From Labia minor (taxonomy: Eukaryota > Arthropoda > Insecta > Dermaptera > Spongiphoridae): a DNA stretch of 64,000 bases. A model generated the notes under the pieces. That model had not been told where the DNA came from. It did not search any database and saw only the letters and a list, made by a program, of their open reading frames with translations. How positions within the stretch are numbered: the stretch's first letter is position 1; every line of letters starts with the position of its first letter. The stretch is from NCBI GenBank assembly GCA_963082975.1, contig OY720345.1:56836528-56900527 (forward strand). Reading direction: 5' to 3'. Shown here in pieces: positions 1 through 11,987 of the stretch. Both the position numbers and the translations under genes were made by a program.

Positions 1-285
1 TATAAGTGAACAATTTCAAATTAATCTGATATTTTTAAACAAATTATTAACTTTAATTAAATGAGAAATTATAATATTAATATTTTCGGGGGTCATTCAA
101 TAAGTAAAGAGCCATTGGTTATAGCTCAAAAATGATTTATTTGATTCTTACAAAACTGAGGCTATTTATCAACATAATCACCCCCACCCCCACCCCCACA
201 GTTAAGCCCAGCTTTCTTACAGTTTTCGAAGTTGACCCGTGATAATCTCTAAAACTTGAGTTGTGTGTGGTATGTCTTACCTTAT

Positions 286-377
286 CCTCCCTATAGTCCC
301 GGCCTCGCCCCATCTGATTTTTACCTGATTGGACCACTCAAAGACGACCAAGGTAGAAAGATTTGTAAACAATGAGA
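286..377 (+). pseudogene. Mariner transposase C-terminal fragment, left arm
   Basis: This frame reads PPYSPGLAPSDFYLIGPLK, the block around the third catalytic aspartate of DD34D mariner transposases, usually PPYSPDLAPSD. The expected D in SPDLAP is G here, so the catalytic residue is lost. No N-terminal helix-turn-helix region or earlier catalytic residues are present. It is a non-functional remnant that ends at a stop near 377. Its mirror copy lies on the opposite strand at 338-439. Confidence 0.75.
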
Positions 378-439
378 AAGTTAAGGAACAGTGACAAATC
401 AGATGGGGTGAGATCGGGACTGTAAGAAGGATGAGACAT
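338..439 (-). pseudogene. Mariner transposase C-terminal fragment, right arm
   Basis: The minus strand reads MSHPSYSPDLTPSDLSLFL, again the third-aspartate block of mariner transposase, here with the D of SPDL kept. It then runs a few dozen residues to a stop. It lacks the N-terminal DNA-binding domain and the first two catalytic aspartates, so it cannot be active. It pairs with the left-arm fragment as half of the fold-back element. Confidence 0.75.
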
Positions 440-740
440 CCCAACCAAGTTTTGGAGATTATCACGGGTAAGCTTAGGAAGCTGTAAGAAAGATAGGACA
501 AGTGCATAACTGTGTGACGTAATTATGTTGAAAAATAGCCTAAGTTTTGTAAGAATCAAATAAACCATTTTAGAGCTATAGCCATTTGTCTCTTTAATTA
601 TTGAATGACCCTCATATATTGTTTTTTTAATGTTAATAATATATGTGCATGATTAATCAAACATAATTAAAGAAAAAATAAATGAACAATACTATAAATC
701 AATAAAATTATTTTTATTTATAATTTTTTTTCTCTCCATC

Positions 741-779
741 TTTTTACCGACCGACAATAGTAAGGGAGGTATTGTTTTT
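741..779 (-). mobile_element. Solo 3' end of family A (Helentron-like)
   Basis: A poly-T run is followed by ACCGACCGAC, AATAGTAAGGGAGGTATTG and a T run. This is the conserved 3' terminus of family A in minus orientation, about 40 bp only. The rest of the element is missing, so it is a truncated relic. Confidence 0.7.
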
Positions 780-2671
780 CTCTCTCTTCATTTTTATCAT
801 TTTTCAATTCTACGCCATCATTATTCATTGCAAACACTGCAATTTTAATATATTAATGTGAATTAGAAGACCTTCCGACTTTCCTTCTTTGTGTATTGAA
901 CTTCCTGTGACTTTGCATCTTTTTCATTGAAGTGCAGTGGATTTTTTTCCCAGACAGACAAGTCTAAATATGTCATTTAATATTTTATAATAAAGTTAGA
1001 ATATTCTCAAGAAATGTAAATAAAAATTCGTTCATTATTTCTTAATTTTTTTTTAGGTAATAAAAATTTAATATTTAATTTATTGTTCTGGGTAATTATT
1101 AATTTAAATGTAGCTTAATGACAATTTACCATATAAAGAGAAATCGCTTTCAGTTTTCGTTTTAACAAATACAAATCTATCGATTCGATTAGTTTCGTTT
1201 ATCGAACACCTATCTTTAAGTAAAATCATCTATTAATTTTCACGATTTGTTTTAATTTCTAATCTCAAAAAAATGTCATAAACTATTCTATAAATAAGAA
1301 GATAATAATAAATTTTATTAATAATTTTTTTAGATTATTTAAAAAAAAAAATTAAGTAAAAGTAAAAACAGTGTAGTTTTCAATTTTCTCTTGGATATTT
1401 ATTTCGATTTATTTAATATGTCTGGTATTATAAAACCAATTTTAAAGTCAGTTATATTTTATGTAAACAATATAAACCGATAACTTATATTATTATATAT
1501 TATAAATAAATTGTCTTAAAAATTAGCTTTTATTTTAATGATTATGTTTAAATAATAATTTTTAATAATAAATAAATCGTTTACATACATCATCAATTAG
1601 AAAATAGAAAACAAGACGGATGGAAGGAGAAAATAAAATTTTCCAAATTATATATCAAGTATAGTCGGGGAAAAATTAAATAAAAGTGAGGAAATCTGTT
1701 TGTGGAGTGAACAGTTCAATTTAATTTATTTATTAATTTATATAATAAATTAATTCACACATTTATGTTTATATTGAAAGCTAATAATTCATATTTCATC
1801 ATCAAAATTAAGTAAGATTCTTTTTTTACTATATTGCTGTCATTAAAATTATTATTATGTCATTCAATGGACTAGTTGTACTTCAAATCATTTAATCTTT
1901 TACTGAATTTGTAAAATATTTCAAATTAAAATAAAGAAATTCACAAAATATAATGCAAATAATTAAAAATATTGATCTTATCAATAATTAAGAAAATGAA
2001 AATAGAAGAACTATTATGTTCAGACTTGCAAATTATATCTGAAATTTAATACAAATTTAATATTTGCATAAAATGTATTCTTTTAAATTTTTTTAACTAA
2101 TTAAAAAATTAAATTAAAGTATTTAATTAAACTCAACTATGTAGATAAATTGAATGTTAAAATACCATTATATTCTTCAGGTTGATTGTAACAAACACTA
2201 GTTGAATAGAAAAAATTGTTAAATCAATTGAAAAATAAATAAATAATTACTTCAAATAAATGAAATTATATTTTTTCACTAAAAAACCCTTACAATATGG
2301 ATTATTAAAATTTATTTGTTCTTTTAGAACTACAAATCCTTTCATTAAAAAAACATCCCCCGGGGTAAAAACTAATGCGACATTTCATCCTAATTTCCAC
2401 TGCCAACATTTCTTAAATCGTTTTTTGATATTATCTCTACAAACGTGTTTTCCTGGCCCTTCTTATGAGATTTATTTATAACTAGAAATACTCTTTTTAC
2501 ATATTTCCCCACCTCATCCAGGTGTTCATTGTTATTCTAATTGTGTCTAGAGATGCATTAAGCGACTAAAATTCTATATTATATAATCTCAATAATCTAC
2601 TCTTATTCATTTTAATGTTTTTATTTTTTTTATGATTTTCATCGCCAAAATAACCTTTAAATATATAAAAA
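780..2671. other. AT-rich spacer, nothing recognised
   Basis: Almost entirely A/T with many homopolymer and TAAT-type runs. No transposon ends, tRNA-like boxes or convincing coding sequence were seen. A 73-codon open frame at 2260-2481 has no family resemblance and sits in AT-rich sequence. Confidence 0.6.
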
Positions 2672-2765
2672 TCTATATATTTAATACGATAGTGTCCGTC
2701 TGTACGCAAAAAACTCCAGAGCCTAAACTACAAGGAGTAAGATAACCAAATTTTTCTGAGGTGAA

Positions 2766-4168
2766 GGGTACCTCAAATGATGAAAAATAAAAAAGAAATT
2801 AGAATCTTAGGTAACTCCTGAGCTGAGCTGCGGGTGTTTCATTTTCCAGAAATATATATAAAGGAGAGTGTTTGTATGTATGTAATTTGTTTACTTTTTC
2901 GCTGTCATAGAAACAGATATATATATATATATAATTAGAACCTCTCTCTCTCTCTCTCCCTCTATTTAAAATTTTAAAAAATGGAGCGTTCTAGCCAAAT
3001 TAAGAAATTTAAATTCCTTATGCAACATTGATAGGTAAATGAATTGGACATGAAGAGGAGACATATTATTAGAGAAATTGGGGAAAAATCAACCGAAATG
3101 TAATTAAACAAAAAAATTCAAGAATTATGATACGGATACGACTTACATACAATTAACATACAAAATGTAGAATTTGAAAAAGTATAAATATTTAAATACT
3201 TAAGATCTCTAATCACGAAGGATAATAATATTCGAGAAGAATTTAAATCGACGTTGTAATTGAGTAACGCCTGTTATTATGCAATAAAGGGGCTTATCTC
3301 ATAAAACAATTATTTTTCATGTTGATCGATGACTAGGGTGACCATATTTCGAAAACACCAAACCGGGACAAACGGTATACCTTTTTTTAGAACTAAATTG
3401 AAAAAAATTTGAAAAACAAAAATTACGAAATGTCCTAAATATTGAAAAAACGGGACAGTAGGGTGTCCCGAAGACATTTTTGGGACAGAGCACCTAAAGA
3501 CGGGACGTACCTCACAGGGTACCTCAAATGATGAAAAATAAAAAAGAAATTAGAATCTTAGGTAACTCCTGAGTTGAGCTGCGGGTCTTCCATTTTCCAG
3601 AAATATATATAAAGGAAAGTGTTTGTATGTATGTAATTTGTTTACTTTTTTGCTGTCATAGAAACAGATATATATATATATATATATAATTAGAACCTCT
3701 CTTTAAAATTTTTAAAAATGGAGTGTTCTAGCCAAATTAAGAAATTTAAATGCCTTATGCAACATTGATAGGTAAATGAATTGGACTGGAAGAGGAGACA
3801 TGTGATTATAGGAATTGGGGAAAAATCAACCGAAATGTAATTAAACAAAAAAATTCAAGAATTATAATAAGGATACGACTTACATTCAATTAACGTACAA
3901 AATGTAGAATTTGAAAAAGTATAAATATTTAAATACTTAAGATCTCTAATCACGAAGGATAATAAGTTTCGAGAAGAATTTAAATCGACGTTGTAATTGA
4001 GTAACGCCTGTTATTATGCAGTAAAGGGGCAAACGGTATACCTTTTTTTTCGAACTAAATTGAAAAAATGTTGAAAAAAAAATTACGAAATGTCCTAAAT
4101 ATTGAAAAAACAGTAGGGTGTCCCGAAGACATTTTTGGGACAGAGCACCTAAAGACGGGACGTTTAGT
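2766..4168 (+). repeat. Imperfect tandem duplication (~750-bp unit)
   Basis: Copy 1 (2766-3508) and copy 2 (3517-4168) share most of their sequence at an offset of about 751 bp, starting with GGGTACCTCAAATGATG. Copy 2 lacks about 75 bp, including the end of the flank and the beginning of the hAT MITE. Both contain a (TA)n tract; copy 1 also has a (CT)n tract at about 2940-2960. The duplication breakpoints fall inside the MITE, so it arose after the MITE inserted. Confidence 0.85.
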
Positions 4169-4175
4169 CACCCTA
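3334..4175 (+). mobile_element. hAT-type MITE split by the tandem duplication
   Basis: The element begins TAGGGTGACCATA and ends TTTAGTCACCCTA, terminal inverted repeats with a perfect 9-bp core. It is flanked by an exact 8-bp direct repeat, TCGATGAC, at 3326-3333 and 4176-4183. An 8-bp target duplication and a TAGGG end fit the hAT superfamily. Interior blocks such as GTAGGGTGTCCCGAAGAC occur twice because the local tandem duplication copied part of the MITE and its left flank. Without the duplication the MITE would be roughly 200 bp. It has no coding capacity. Confidence 0.85.
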
Positions 4176-4794
4176 TCGATGACTCTGGGAGACGAGAGTA
4201 AATTTGGAGTATTCGTGAGATTAATATTGTTCGCAGCATTTATAGGCCAAAAGAAGATGAGGTCACAGGGGGATGGCGGAGATGGCATAACGAGAAATAA
4301 TGTCCAGATATATTTAAGGTTATAAAATCGAGAAGGCTGGGATGGGAAGGGGACGTGGTTGGAATGGGAGAAACTAGAAATTGGGAGAAACCGATTGGGA
4401 AACATCCGGTGGAAGACCAAGGACCAAGGTGGGTGGACAATGAAGGAAGGGACATGGGAGAGATGGGACAGGGTAGGATTTGGTTGTAGCTCAGGATAGG
4501 GACGCTTAGAGAATTGTAGATGCTGCGGCTAAGAACTTTCGAAAACTGTAGAGACACAGAGTTAGATAAATATAACATATACAATAATAATATATAATTA
4601 ATTTACTGATTAAATTAAAATATATTTTACAAGAAAACAAATACATGTCTTATCTACTTATACTGATTGAAACAAAATGGATGAAAACCTTTTACGTACA
4701 GACTTTCAACCAAGTACTATGTATCACTCGGGGGTACAGGGGGCGGAGCCCCCGTCTAGGTGTGAAGAGCGCCGAAGGCGCTCGGAGCAGCTAG

Positions 4795-6932
4795 TATTTA
4801 ATTAATTCGGAATTAAATGGTTTAGTAAGTGTACACATTATTTTTTTGTTTCTTAAATTAAAATAAACTAAATTTATTATATATATATTTATTAAATTTA
4901 AACTAATTAAATGAAATTGCATACTTCTGAAGTTATCATCTATAAATAAGTTGACCAGATCATCCAAAAACATGCATAATACAAATAAATTACATTCATG
5001 TTCATAAAAATGATATTAATAATTTATTTAACAAGTCAAAATTCAAAATCTCTAAAATTACTCTTTATTAATTTATATAAATTAAAATATTCGATAAAAA
5101 TGTTTATAATTATTATATTATTATAATTATTATTTATTTATATTTATTATTAAAAATGTGAAGATAGCAACATTATATATAAAGTATTAATTGTTAGATA
5201 GCTAATATAAACTAATTAAATTCTTATTAATTAAATTCCTCTCTATCTTTTCAAATATTAAATATACTAAATTACTTTATATTAGTATAAAAATGTATCT
5301 CCTATTAATTCATTAATTTTTTATTATTAATTTAATAATTTTATTTAATAGAGATTTGTTTTTTTTTTGTGAGTTCAATTAAAAGAAGTTACATTTAAGT
5401 TTATTTGTTTAAAATCGTTAAAGTGAAAAACAAAAGTAACACGAATCAACATTATCCTAGTTTAATTAAAATAACTTTTTAGTGTGACATTAAGGTGAAT
5501 GAACTTAGTTTAGAAGAAAAGTGAATAAACTATAGTGAAAGAAAAACCAAACAGTAAGAAGAACGTAGTTGGGAAGATGAACTTGTTTTTTTTTCCTTTC
5601 TTTTTATTATTATTCATCGAGATGATTTCAAAACAAAGAAATGATGTCATATATTTAGTATTTCGTTTATGAATGCGGGTATGACTGTTTATTAATAACA
5701 AAAGTATAGTAAATTGGGTCGCGAATTCTCAAATAGCTTCGAGAATTGGTGTCGTTCATTTCTTCATTGAATTTCTCTTTGAGTGCACCGATGAGAAGCT
5801 GCGCTTGGACCCATCACAGTTGCTTACGACATAAGCTTGGGGAAGTTCTCAGTTCGTAAATCACAAACAGTTCCCAGAGAACTACTAACATCTTTCATTA
5901 CGTGGCGAGAGTAATTTATTACATATTGCATCTCACTCATACCACTCATTTCCTCGCCACTCTCCTTTTTCCCTTTTGATAGAGAAGAATGCTTATAGGA
6001 AGTTTTGCATTTCAATCGATTTTATATATTCATATTATAGTATAGGAATATTTAACATACTTTCCTCAATCGAAGTCATCGCATTTCAATTTTTTCAATA
6101 AAAATTTAACTCGCGAATTATTTTATTATAAATATTTAAAGAATATTTTAAAAATAAATTAATAAAAAAACTTTTGAAAATGCACGCTTTTAAATAAAAA
6201 ATGCCCTATGTTTATGACCATAAACAAGTCTGTAAAGGCGCTTCAGCCTCCATATTCACCAGTTATAGCCCTTAGAACTTTTCCAATTAAATATAAAGGT
6301 TTTTTATTTATTTGTTTATTGATTTAATTACCTTTAACATATTTTCTGTAGTGAATTAAAGAATGAAAAGTGTTATTTCTTAATGAAATCCTTATTAAAA
6401 TAATTATTCTTTCTATTTTTCCAAAACTGGGTTGACTATACAATTATTAACATATTTATTGATTTAATTCTGTAAAAATGGAATTTTACGGAAACGATAA
6501 TTTTGAAATATATGATTAAGCCAAAACTGAGATAAATTTAATTTTAATTTTAATAAAATTTGTAGGTTTTAAATTTCGTCCAAAGACCCATTTGAACTCA
6601 TCACGAACTGCTCCCAGCGGATTTGTCACTTAATATAAATAAAAGATTATTAAAATTCATTGACCTCAGAATGGGATTTAGTTAATTTAATTGAACTCGC
6701 GGTTTTCGCACCCTGGAGGTAGATAATGCTCATCTTTTGAATGAACAATTCACGCTTGGCAAAATATACAAAAATAGTTTCGATGACAAATATGAAAAAT
6801 TGTTAATAATTCAATTTTATTCAGATTTAATATCGATAACAAAATTTATTATTAATAAAAGAAAATAATGGAAGAGCATAGATTATATTCTACTAATAAT
6901 AATATATTCTAATAATAATAATTGTTTTAGAT
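4795..6932. other. AT-rich spacer with one moderately complex patch
   Basis: Mostly A/T-rich with nothing recognisable. Positions 5715-6010 are less biased and look single-copy. A 63-codon minus-strand frame there (5824-6015) resembles no family I know. That patch may be conserved non-coding DNA or simply less decayed sequence. Confidence 0.5.
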
Positions 6933-7258
6933 CAGAGGTTCCCAAGCTTATTTGGTCAAGCCCCCCAATATACAAAAATAGAAAGAAATTTCTGAAAAAA
7001 ATTTATACAGCGCCCCCCGGAAATTTAACTTTTTTTAATTTTAATAACAATTAAACAGAAAGATAAATGTACCTATTCGCAAAATATTCTAAATAAAGGT
7101 GTAAATTAGAAACATTGAAAATATGTATTTATTTATTGAACTAAGAATAGAAAAGTAATATACAAGTAATTTTCCCTAAATACTCCTGTGGCCATCACCC
7201 CCCCTGGATCGCTGCAACACCCATGAGGGGGCGGTAGCGCCCACTTTGGGAATCACTG
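6933..7258 (+). mobile_element. hAT-type MITE with perfect 8-bp TSD
   Basis: The left end is CAGAGGTTCCCAAGC and the right end, reverse-complemented, is CAGTGATTCCCAAAGTG, giving imperfect inverted repeats of about 15 bp. The element is flanked by exact 8-bp repeats TTTTAGAT at 6925-6932 and 7259-7266. The CAG start, the TTCCCAA motif and the 8-bp duplication are typical of hAT elements. At 326 bp and with no open frame it is a non-autonomous MITE. Confidence 0.88.
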
Positions 7259-7589
7259 TTTTAGATGTATTGTCCTTAATTTGGCAATTAAATAAGGTGG
7301 CAATAAATAGGATAATGAAACCTGTGAATATAAGTTTAATTACTAATTTAGATAAACCTTAACGCTGTATATTTCATATTCAATCGTTTATCTAATAAAT
7401 ATATCTTTATTTATATTTATTTATTTTTAATTAATATTTATTTATTATAAATGAAAATAAATATTAATAAACGAAAAATACCAATTTTTTCATTAACATG
7501 CCAAATAAACAATAATAATAACAACTAATAATAATATTATATTTGTTTAAAATTAATTAATTTAAATAATGTATGTCAATGTGATGTAC

Positions 7590-7663
7590 CTACAGCTGTA
7601 AATCCACCAATCCAGTTGTCTGCTCCTTCAGTATAGACAACTTGTTTAACAAATCTATACTCT
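7590..7663 (-). CDS. Candidate 74-nt internal coding exon
   Basis: On the minus strand an open stretch of 24 codons starts EYRFVKQVVYTEG and ends NWIGGFTAV. Its composition is protein-like and unlike the surrounding A/T sequence. It is preceded by an acceptor-like TATATAG and, about 35 nt further upstream, by a strong branch-point-like TTAACTAAC. It is followed by a donor-like GTAG/GTACAT. If real, it is entered in phase 2 and left in phase 1. I do not recognise the protein. No neighbouring exon on the same strand was found within the window, so this would be an isolated exon of a gene with long introns. Chance resemblance is the main alternative. Confidence 0.35.
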
Positions 7664-8259
7664 CTATATATGGAATATATTTATTAAATATCAATGTTGT
7701 TAGTTAAAATTCTATATAAATTTAAATTTTAAGAAATTTATTTTCTGAAGGAATGTATTGGTTTATTTATTTTATGATTTTTTAATTAAAAAATCCCTAA
7801 TTATGTGAAAATTCATAGTTGGCATTGCTGAAAATTTCACTAAAACAAGGTCAAAGTTTTATCATTTTTTATTATAATGCCAATTGTTCCATATTGGTCC
7901 TGATAATGTTAATTAATTAAAAAAACTGGATGATTTAGGCAATAAATATGATCCTGTAAACCTGTGATTGGATTATAATTTTCTTTTGAATCAAAATTGA
8001 ACAATCGATATAAATCAACAATCGTTTTCGAAATATGAATTTATATTGTAACGATTCTTATGTTTTTTATAAAGGATTGACAAATTTTATTTAAATTTGA
8101 AATTGACTATAAATGATTCTTTAATTGTCATTTTAAATAAAGTGGTAATCATTTATTTCTAATATTTATTTACTTCTTCATTCTATGTATATACAGTATG
8201 TGGGTCGAATTGAAAAAAATAAATAAATAAAATAAAATAAAAAATAAAAAAAAAAAACT
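7664..8259. other. AT-rich spacer, nothing recognised
   Basis: A/T-rich sequence with an A-rich run at its right end (8210-8256). No transposon termini or coding signal seen. Confidence 0.6.
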
Positions 8260-8800
8260 AAGTTCTTTTGATATGATTGTGCTCGGCTTCCCCTAACCTT
8301 GTTGTGTGTGATGATGAATCGGTTTCGGACCTGGTCACTGTTTTCCCAAAAGGGTTCGGAAGCGCACTTCTACGAATCCCTTGGTAATGTAATTTGAAAA
8401 GGAGACATTCGATGTCAGAAGGTCCTCGGGAGTAGCCAGCTGGTGGCAAAGGTAGAGGTGATGAAAGCCATTTGGACAATGGTAACCGGCGGCGGTGATC
8501 GGGCTCCGTTTGTGTTCTATTTAGACAAAGCAGCGGCCCCCAAGAAGACGACGGCGCGAGTTGAAGCCCCGCGGGGCGGGACCTCCCAGCCGAGGCGGCC
8601 GACGTTTCCCGCGAGGGTAGTAGCGACACGCGGCGGCGACCACACAAGTCGCCTTAACGCGGGCACACACACACACACACACACACATACACATCTAAAG
8701 ACACACGACCCAATGGACAGGATACACAGGCAACTTGTTGGGACCAGAAGGGTGACCGGGGAAATTTGCAAAAACACCACCCAACCCCACTGATACGGTA
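8260..8800. other. GC-rich island 1
   Basis: A sharply bounded GC-rich block with many CpGs (for example GCCCCGCGGGGCGGGACC at about 8564) inside very AT-rich DNA. Both strands stay open for over 110 codons (8443-8793 plus, 8258-8647 minus), as expected where stop codons are rare, and neither translation resembles a known protein. It may be a promoter-type CpG island, an enhancer or an unrecognised 5' exon. A (CA)n tract lies inside it. Confidence 0.5.
8663..8692. repeat. (CA)n microsatellite
   Basis: About 13 CA dinucleotides within the GC-rich island. Confidence 0.9.
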
Positions 8801-10023
8801 TGAATTCCTTTGCTGATTAAGAAAGAAAGAAAATCTCGGATTAATTAAGATATTAGATCGTCCAACGAAGGCATCAGTGATGATTAAAAAAAAAAAAAAT
8901 TTAATTAAAAAATAGAATAAAGGGTGCTATTAAAATATAATTAAGCATATAGTTAGAAAAAAAAGATTCAATATAGCTTGATAATATATTTAAATGAGGA
9001 AAAAGTTTTTGGTGAGGTGCAGAGAGAGGAAAGCTAATAAAAACATCTTAATTATTTAATTTTTCTATGGTTGGAAATTATATAATAAAAATATAATTAG
9101 AATAAATTTGCAATTCAGCAGGAGGTATTATTTTTTTTTTCTTTGAAATTTTCTTTATTTTTTATTTTTTTTTTTTTATTTTATTTTTTCTTTGAAAAGG
9201 TTTGTGCCAAAAGTTTTATATTCTTATAAGAAAGAATTATCTTTAAGGGCAGTTTATATCTTTAAGGCACAATTATTTTGAAAATCTAATTTGATTTATG
9301 TAAATTGATTTAATAATTTAATTTAAATTGATTTCATCTTCTAATAGGTAAATGAAATGAAAAATCATATATTAATATCAAATATAATGAATTTATCAAA
9401 TATAATTATTAGTTTAATTAATAATGTTTTTATTTCTATAATATTAATGATGGGGATATATCAGAGTTTGTTTTGGGTAGCTCTAATTAACCATTATTAA
9501 AAAAGTAAATTTACACAAAATAAAAATAGATAAATAAATATCAGTCATTACATATATATTTGCGTTGACCTATTTATTTTTAAAAATTAAATAAATTAAA
9601 TATTTTTTTTTTAATGAGATTTGTTAAGTTGATTTTTAAATATTTTTTATTATTTTTTTTTTGGTTTAAGAAAATTTACTTAATTTCTCATTTTTATTAT
9701 ATTTAATTTAATTTACATTCTCAGTTTCGAAGAGGATATTATATATTTATTCCCTTTTCGAAGTTCATAATTAAATAAATACATATTATAAATCTTGTAG
9801 TAAATTAAACATACGATATTCATATGAATAGATAAATTATTACTTCTTGAATTTTGACGAAGTATAAAAAAATATTATTCATGTTCTCTCGAATTATCAA
9901 AATTTCTTAAATGAAGGAATTTTTTTTTTCACTGACTAAAATATTTTTTTATAAACTACTAGTTTAGCTTACTAACAATTTCAAATTAACATTAAAAAAT
10001 TATTTAAATATAATCAAATCAAA
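8801..10023. other. AT-rich spacer, nothing recognised
   Basis: Homopolymer-rich A/T sequence including a long T-rich tract at 9127-9195. No features supported. Confidence 0.6.
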
Positions 10024-10166
10024 TCTTCAGTGGTTTTGTGGTTAGTACGACAGACTACCACACTGAAGACTTGAGTTCGGGCCTCGGGAAATTCAATAAT
10101 TAATCTTTTCTCTTTAAAAGCTCAGTGATCCTCTGGGTCTTTCCGCAAATAATAATAAAAATAAAT
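10024..10166 (+). mobile_element. tRNA-derived SINE, family S1
   Basis: An A-box-like GTGGTTAGTACGACAG and a B-box-like GAGTTCGGGCCTC are spaced as in a tRNA gene. A body with AAATTCAATAATTAATC and GCTCAGTGATCCTC follows, then an AATAAT tail. Copies occur at 26750-26905 and, inverted, at 49522-49656. The flanks share a loose AATCAAAT-type repeat compatible with a degraded target duplication. It should be transcribed by RNA polymerase III and mobilised by a LINE in trans; no partner LINE is in the window. Confidence 0.8.
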
Positions 10167-11418
10167 CAAAATCAAATTATAATGGAAAATTTAGGTTTCT
10201 CTACCTGAACCACTAATTAAGTAATTACCAAAAGATATTATAATAATTTATGTGTGTATTTAATATTTTAGATGTAATAGTCATTTTCATTTATTTTAAT
10301 CATCTTCGAATCAGAGAACCTACAAAATTTCAAAGTGTTTTTTTAACGACTGTGAACATACGTCATCTATAACGGTAGAATAATAAATTTAATAATTTTA
10401 AAAATAAGATCCAATTATAATGAACAACTCTTGATAATAAAGAGAATATGTACCTAGAGAATTTTAATCTTTATTGTTCTTGTTTTTATTCAGTTTCAGA
10501 AGTTTTAGAAGAGGTTAATTTTCTTATCTCTAGTACAAATGTAATCTTGAAGATATTAAATTTATTTTATTTCTTCATTCGATTAAATACATTTGTTATG
10601 TTTAATTAAAATGTTTATTTCTATATTTTATGAATAATATATTAAATTAAAAAAAAATCTTTATTTATTTAATTTTTGAAAATTAATTTAATCCATTTTT
10701 ACAATTTTTAAATATGTATTGGAATTTATATAAAAAATTATGTATTTTTTAATGTTTGTAGATATTTAAAATAAATTTATCTATAAAATAATATGAAAAA
10801 ACAGACAGGTTTATCTCATTTCAATAATTTAATTAAGAAATTCGATAGTAAGTAATATACACTTACTTATTAAATAAAAGTAAGTAAGTAATATAAAATT
10901 TTTATTTATTTTTAAATTTAACTATATACCATGATTCACTAAAAAAAATTAATAAATTAATAATAATATATGAATTCATATGAATATATATATATCAAAA
11001 GATAAATATTTATATTTATTAATTTCTTAAAATTAAAAATAAAAAAAAATGAAAACCCCCCGCCATAAAATAAGAATTTTTCATTTGTCATCTTCGAATT
11101 TCGATTCTCTTTTTCCTATTTCATTCTTTCCATATTTTAAACCGAGACTGGAGGGAACATCCTACAATTAGATGGTTTCCCGTGATAACAGCACATTGTG
11201 GAGAAATAACGACCTTTCTGCTTAATATGAATACATTAATTAACCACCATCTACGTCAATCACTAATAATTTTATAGATTAAGGAACCAGATTAAAAAGA
11301 AATACGTTTATTTTATACTCTAATTATCATGTCAATTTTATAATAAACTACAATACCAAAGTCTGGTGTGAAAAAAGGAATGCAATTGAAAAAATCTGAA
11401 GTTTCTTCATTCGAATAT
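10167..11418. other. AT-rich spacer, nothing recognised
   Basis: A/T-rich. A slightly more complex stretch at 11060-11220 has no recognisable features. Confidence 0.6.
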
Positions 11419-11987
11419 TTCGCAAATTTAAATTGGATAAAATAAGATATATTATATTTAAATAATATTTAATTAATTAAATTATCAATTAAAATTAATA
11501 AATAATATTTATTAAACCAGCGCGTGTTTGGCTCTTTTTTGATGGCATCACGTCGCGTGCTGGCAAGTGATTGCCAGATAACGTGTTAAAAAATTAATTC
11601 CGGTACTTTCAGCCATTCAATGAAGCTGAAATTCAATATATAGCAGTTTTGTGCAATTTTTAATCATGAAAAACACTATCAAACGTATATCTTTATTTTT
11701 ACGGTCACTTTAAGTGGAAAAAAAATCAAAACGTGGTAAGTAATGACCCTTTCCGGATGAGCTATATTTCTCAAAAGTTGATAGAAAATTACGAATTTTG
11801 AATAATGCCCGTGTACCAAATTTCATGATTCTAGCTCAAATCGTTTTTGTGTAATCTTGTCTACATACACACTCTCAGTCATTTTTCTTTAGTGAAAATG
11901 ACTCAGGGACCTTTAAAACGTATAAAAACATCAAAATCACATCGAATTTTCATGATCGCAATACTAGCTCTGGCGAGATAGTAAAAA
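11419..11987 (+). mobile_element. Family B element, 5' truncated (B1)
   Basis: Matches the other family B copies from the CGCAATTTG-type start through the CCAGCGCGTGTTTGGC block and the core (AAAAGTTGATAGAAAA, ACCAAATTTCATGATTC) to the terminal GGCGAGATAGTAAAAA. The 5' stem-loop GAGTG-TCTC-CACTC found in full copies is missing. It is more diverged than B2, B3 and B6, so probably older. Confidence 0.85.

Larger units (their letters stand above)
88..612. mobile_element. Fold-back mariner relic
   Basis: The two ends are inverted copies of each other: GGGTCATTCAATAA at the left and TTATTGAATGACCC at the right. The similarity continues inward for about 220 bp on each side (89-320 against 394-611), with roughly 15 percent divergence by eye. 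Both arms encode the same C-terminal piece of a mariner-type transposase, on opposite strands and facing each other. The element is thus two 3' halves of a mariner joined head to head around a spacer of about 75 bp, not a full-length copy. The left arm also carries a C-rich minisatellite (CACCCC repeated three times, 178-200) that the right arm lacks. TA target sites are plausible at the AT-rich flanks but cannot be placed exactly. Confidence 0.8.
2672..4794 (+). mobile_element. Non-autonomous Helitron
   Basis: The right end has the canonical Helitron 3' terminus: a perfect 7-bp stem GAGCGCC-GAA-GGCGCTC at 4767-4783, a 7-nt linker, then CTAG at 4791-4794 followed by T. The left end, TCTATATATTTAATACG at 2672, is preceded by A, so the element sits between A and T as Helitrons do. 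A second GC hairpin (GGGGGCGGAGCCCCC) lies just inside the 3' end. No Rep-helicase coding region is present, so it would depend on a partner in trans. A hAT MITE and a tandem duplication inside it account for much of its length. The 3' end is certain; the 5' end is inferred from the TC start and family resemblance. Confidence 0.75.

Noticed and set aside
178-200. C-rich CACCCC repeat as a possible G-quadruplex on the minus strand
   Set aside because: Only three runs of five C; the usual four-run pattern is not met.
4055-4584. Overlapping 85-121-codon frames on both strands
   Set aside because: Lie in the MITE/Helitron interior with purine-strand bias; no domain resemblance and mutually contradictory frames.
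8258-8793. Three long overlapping frames in GC island 1
   Set aside because: GC-rich sequence lacks stop codons by chance; translations are R/P/S/T-rich and include the CA microsatellite as a TH repeat.
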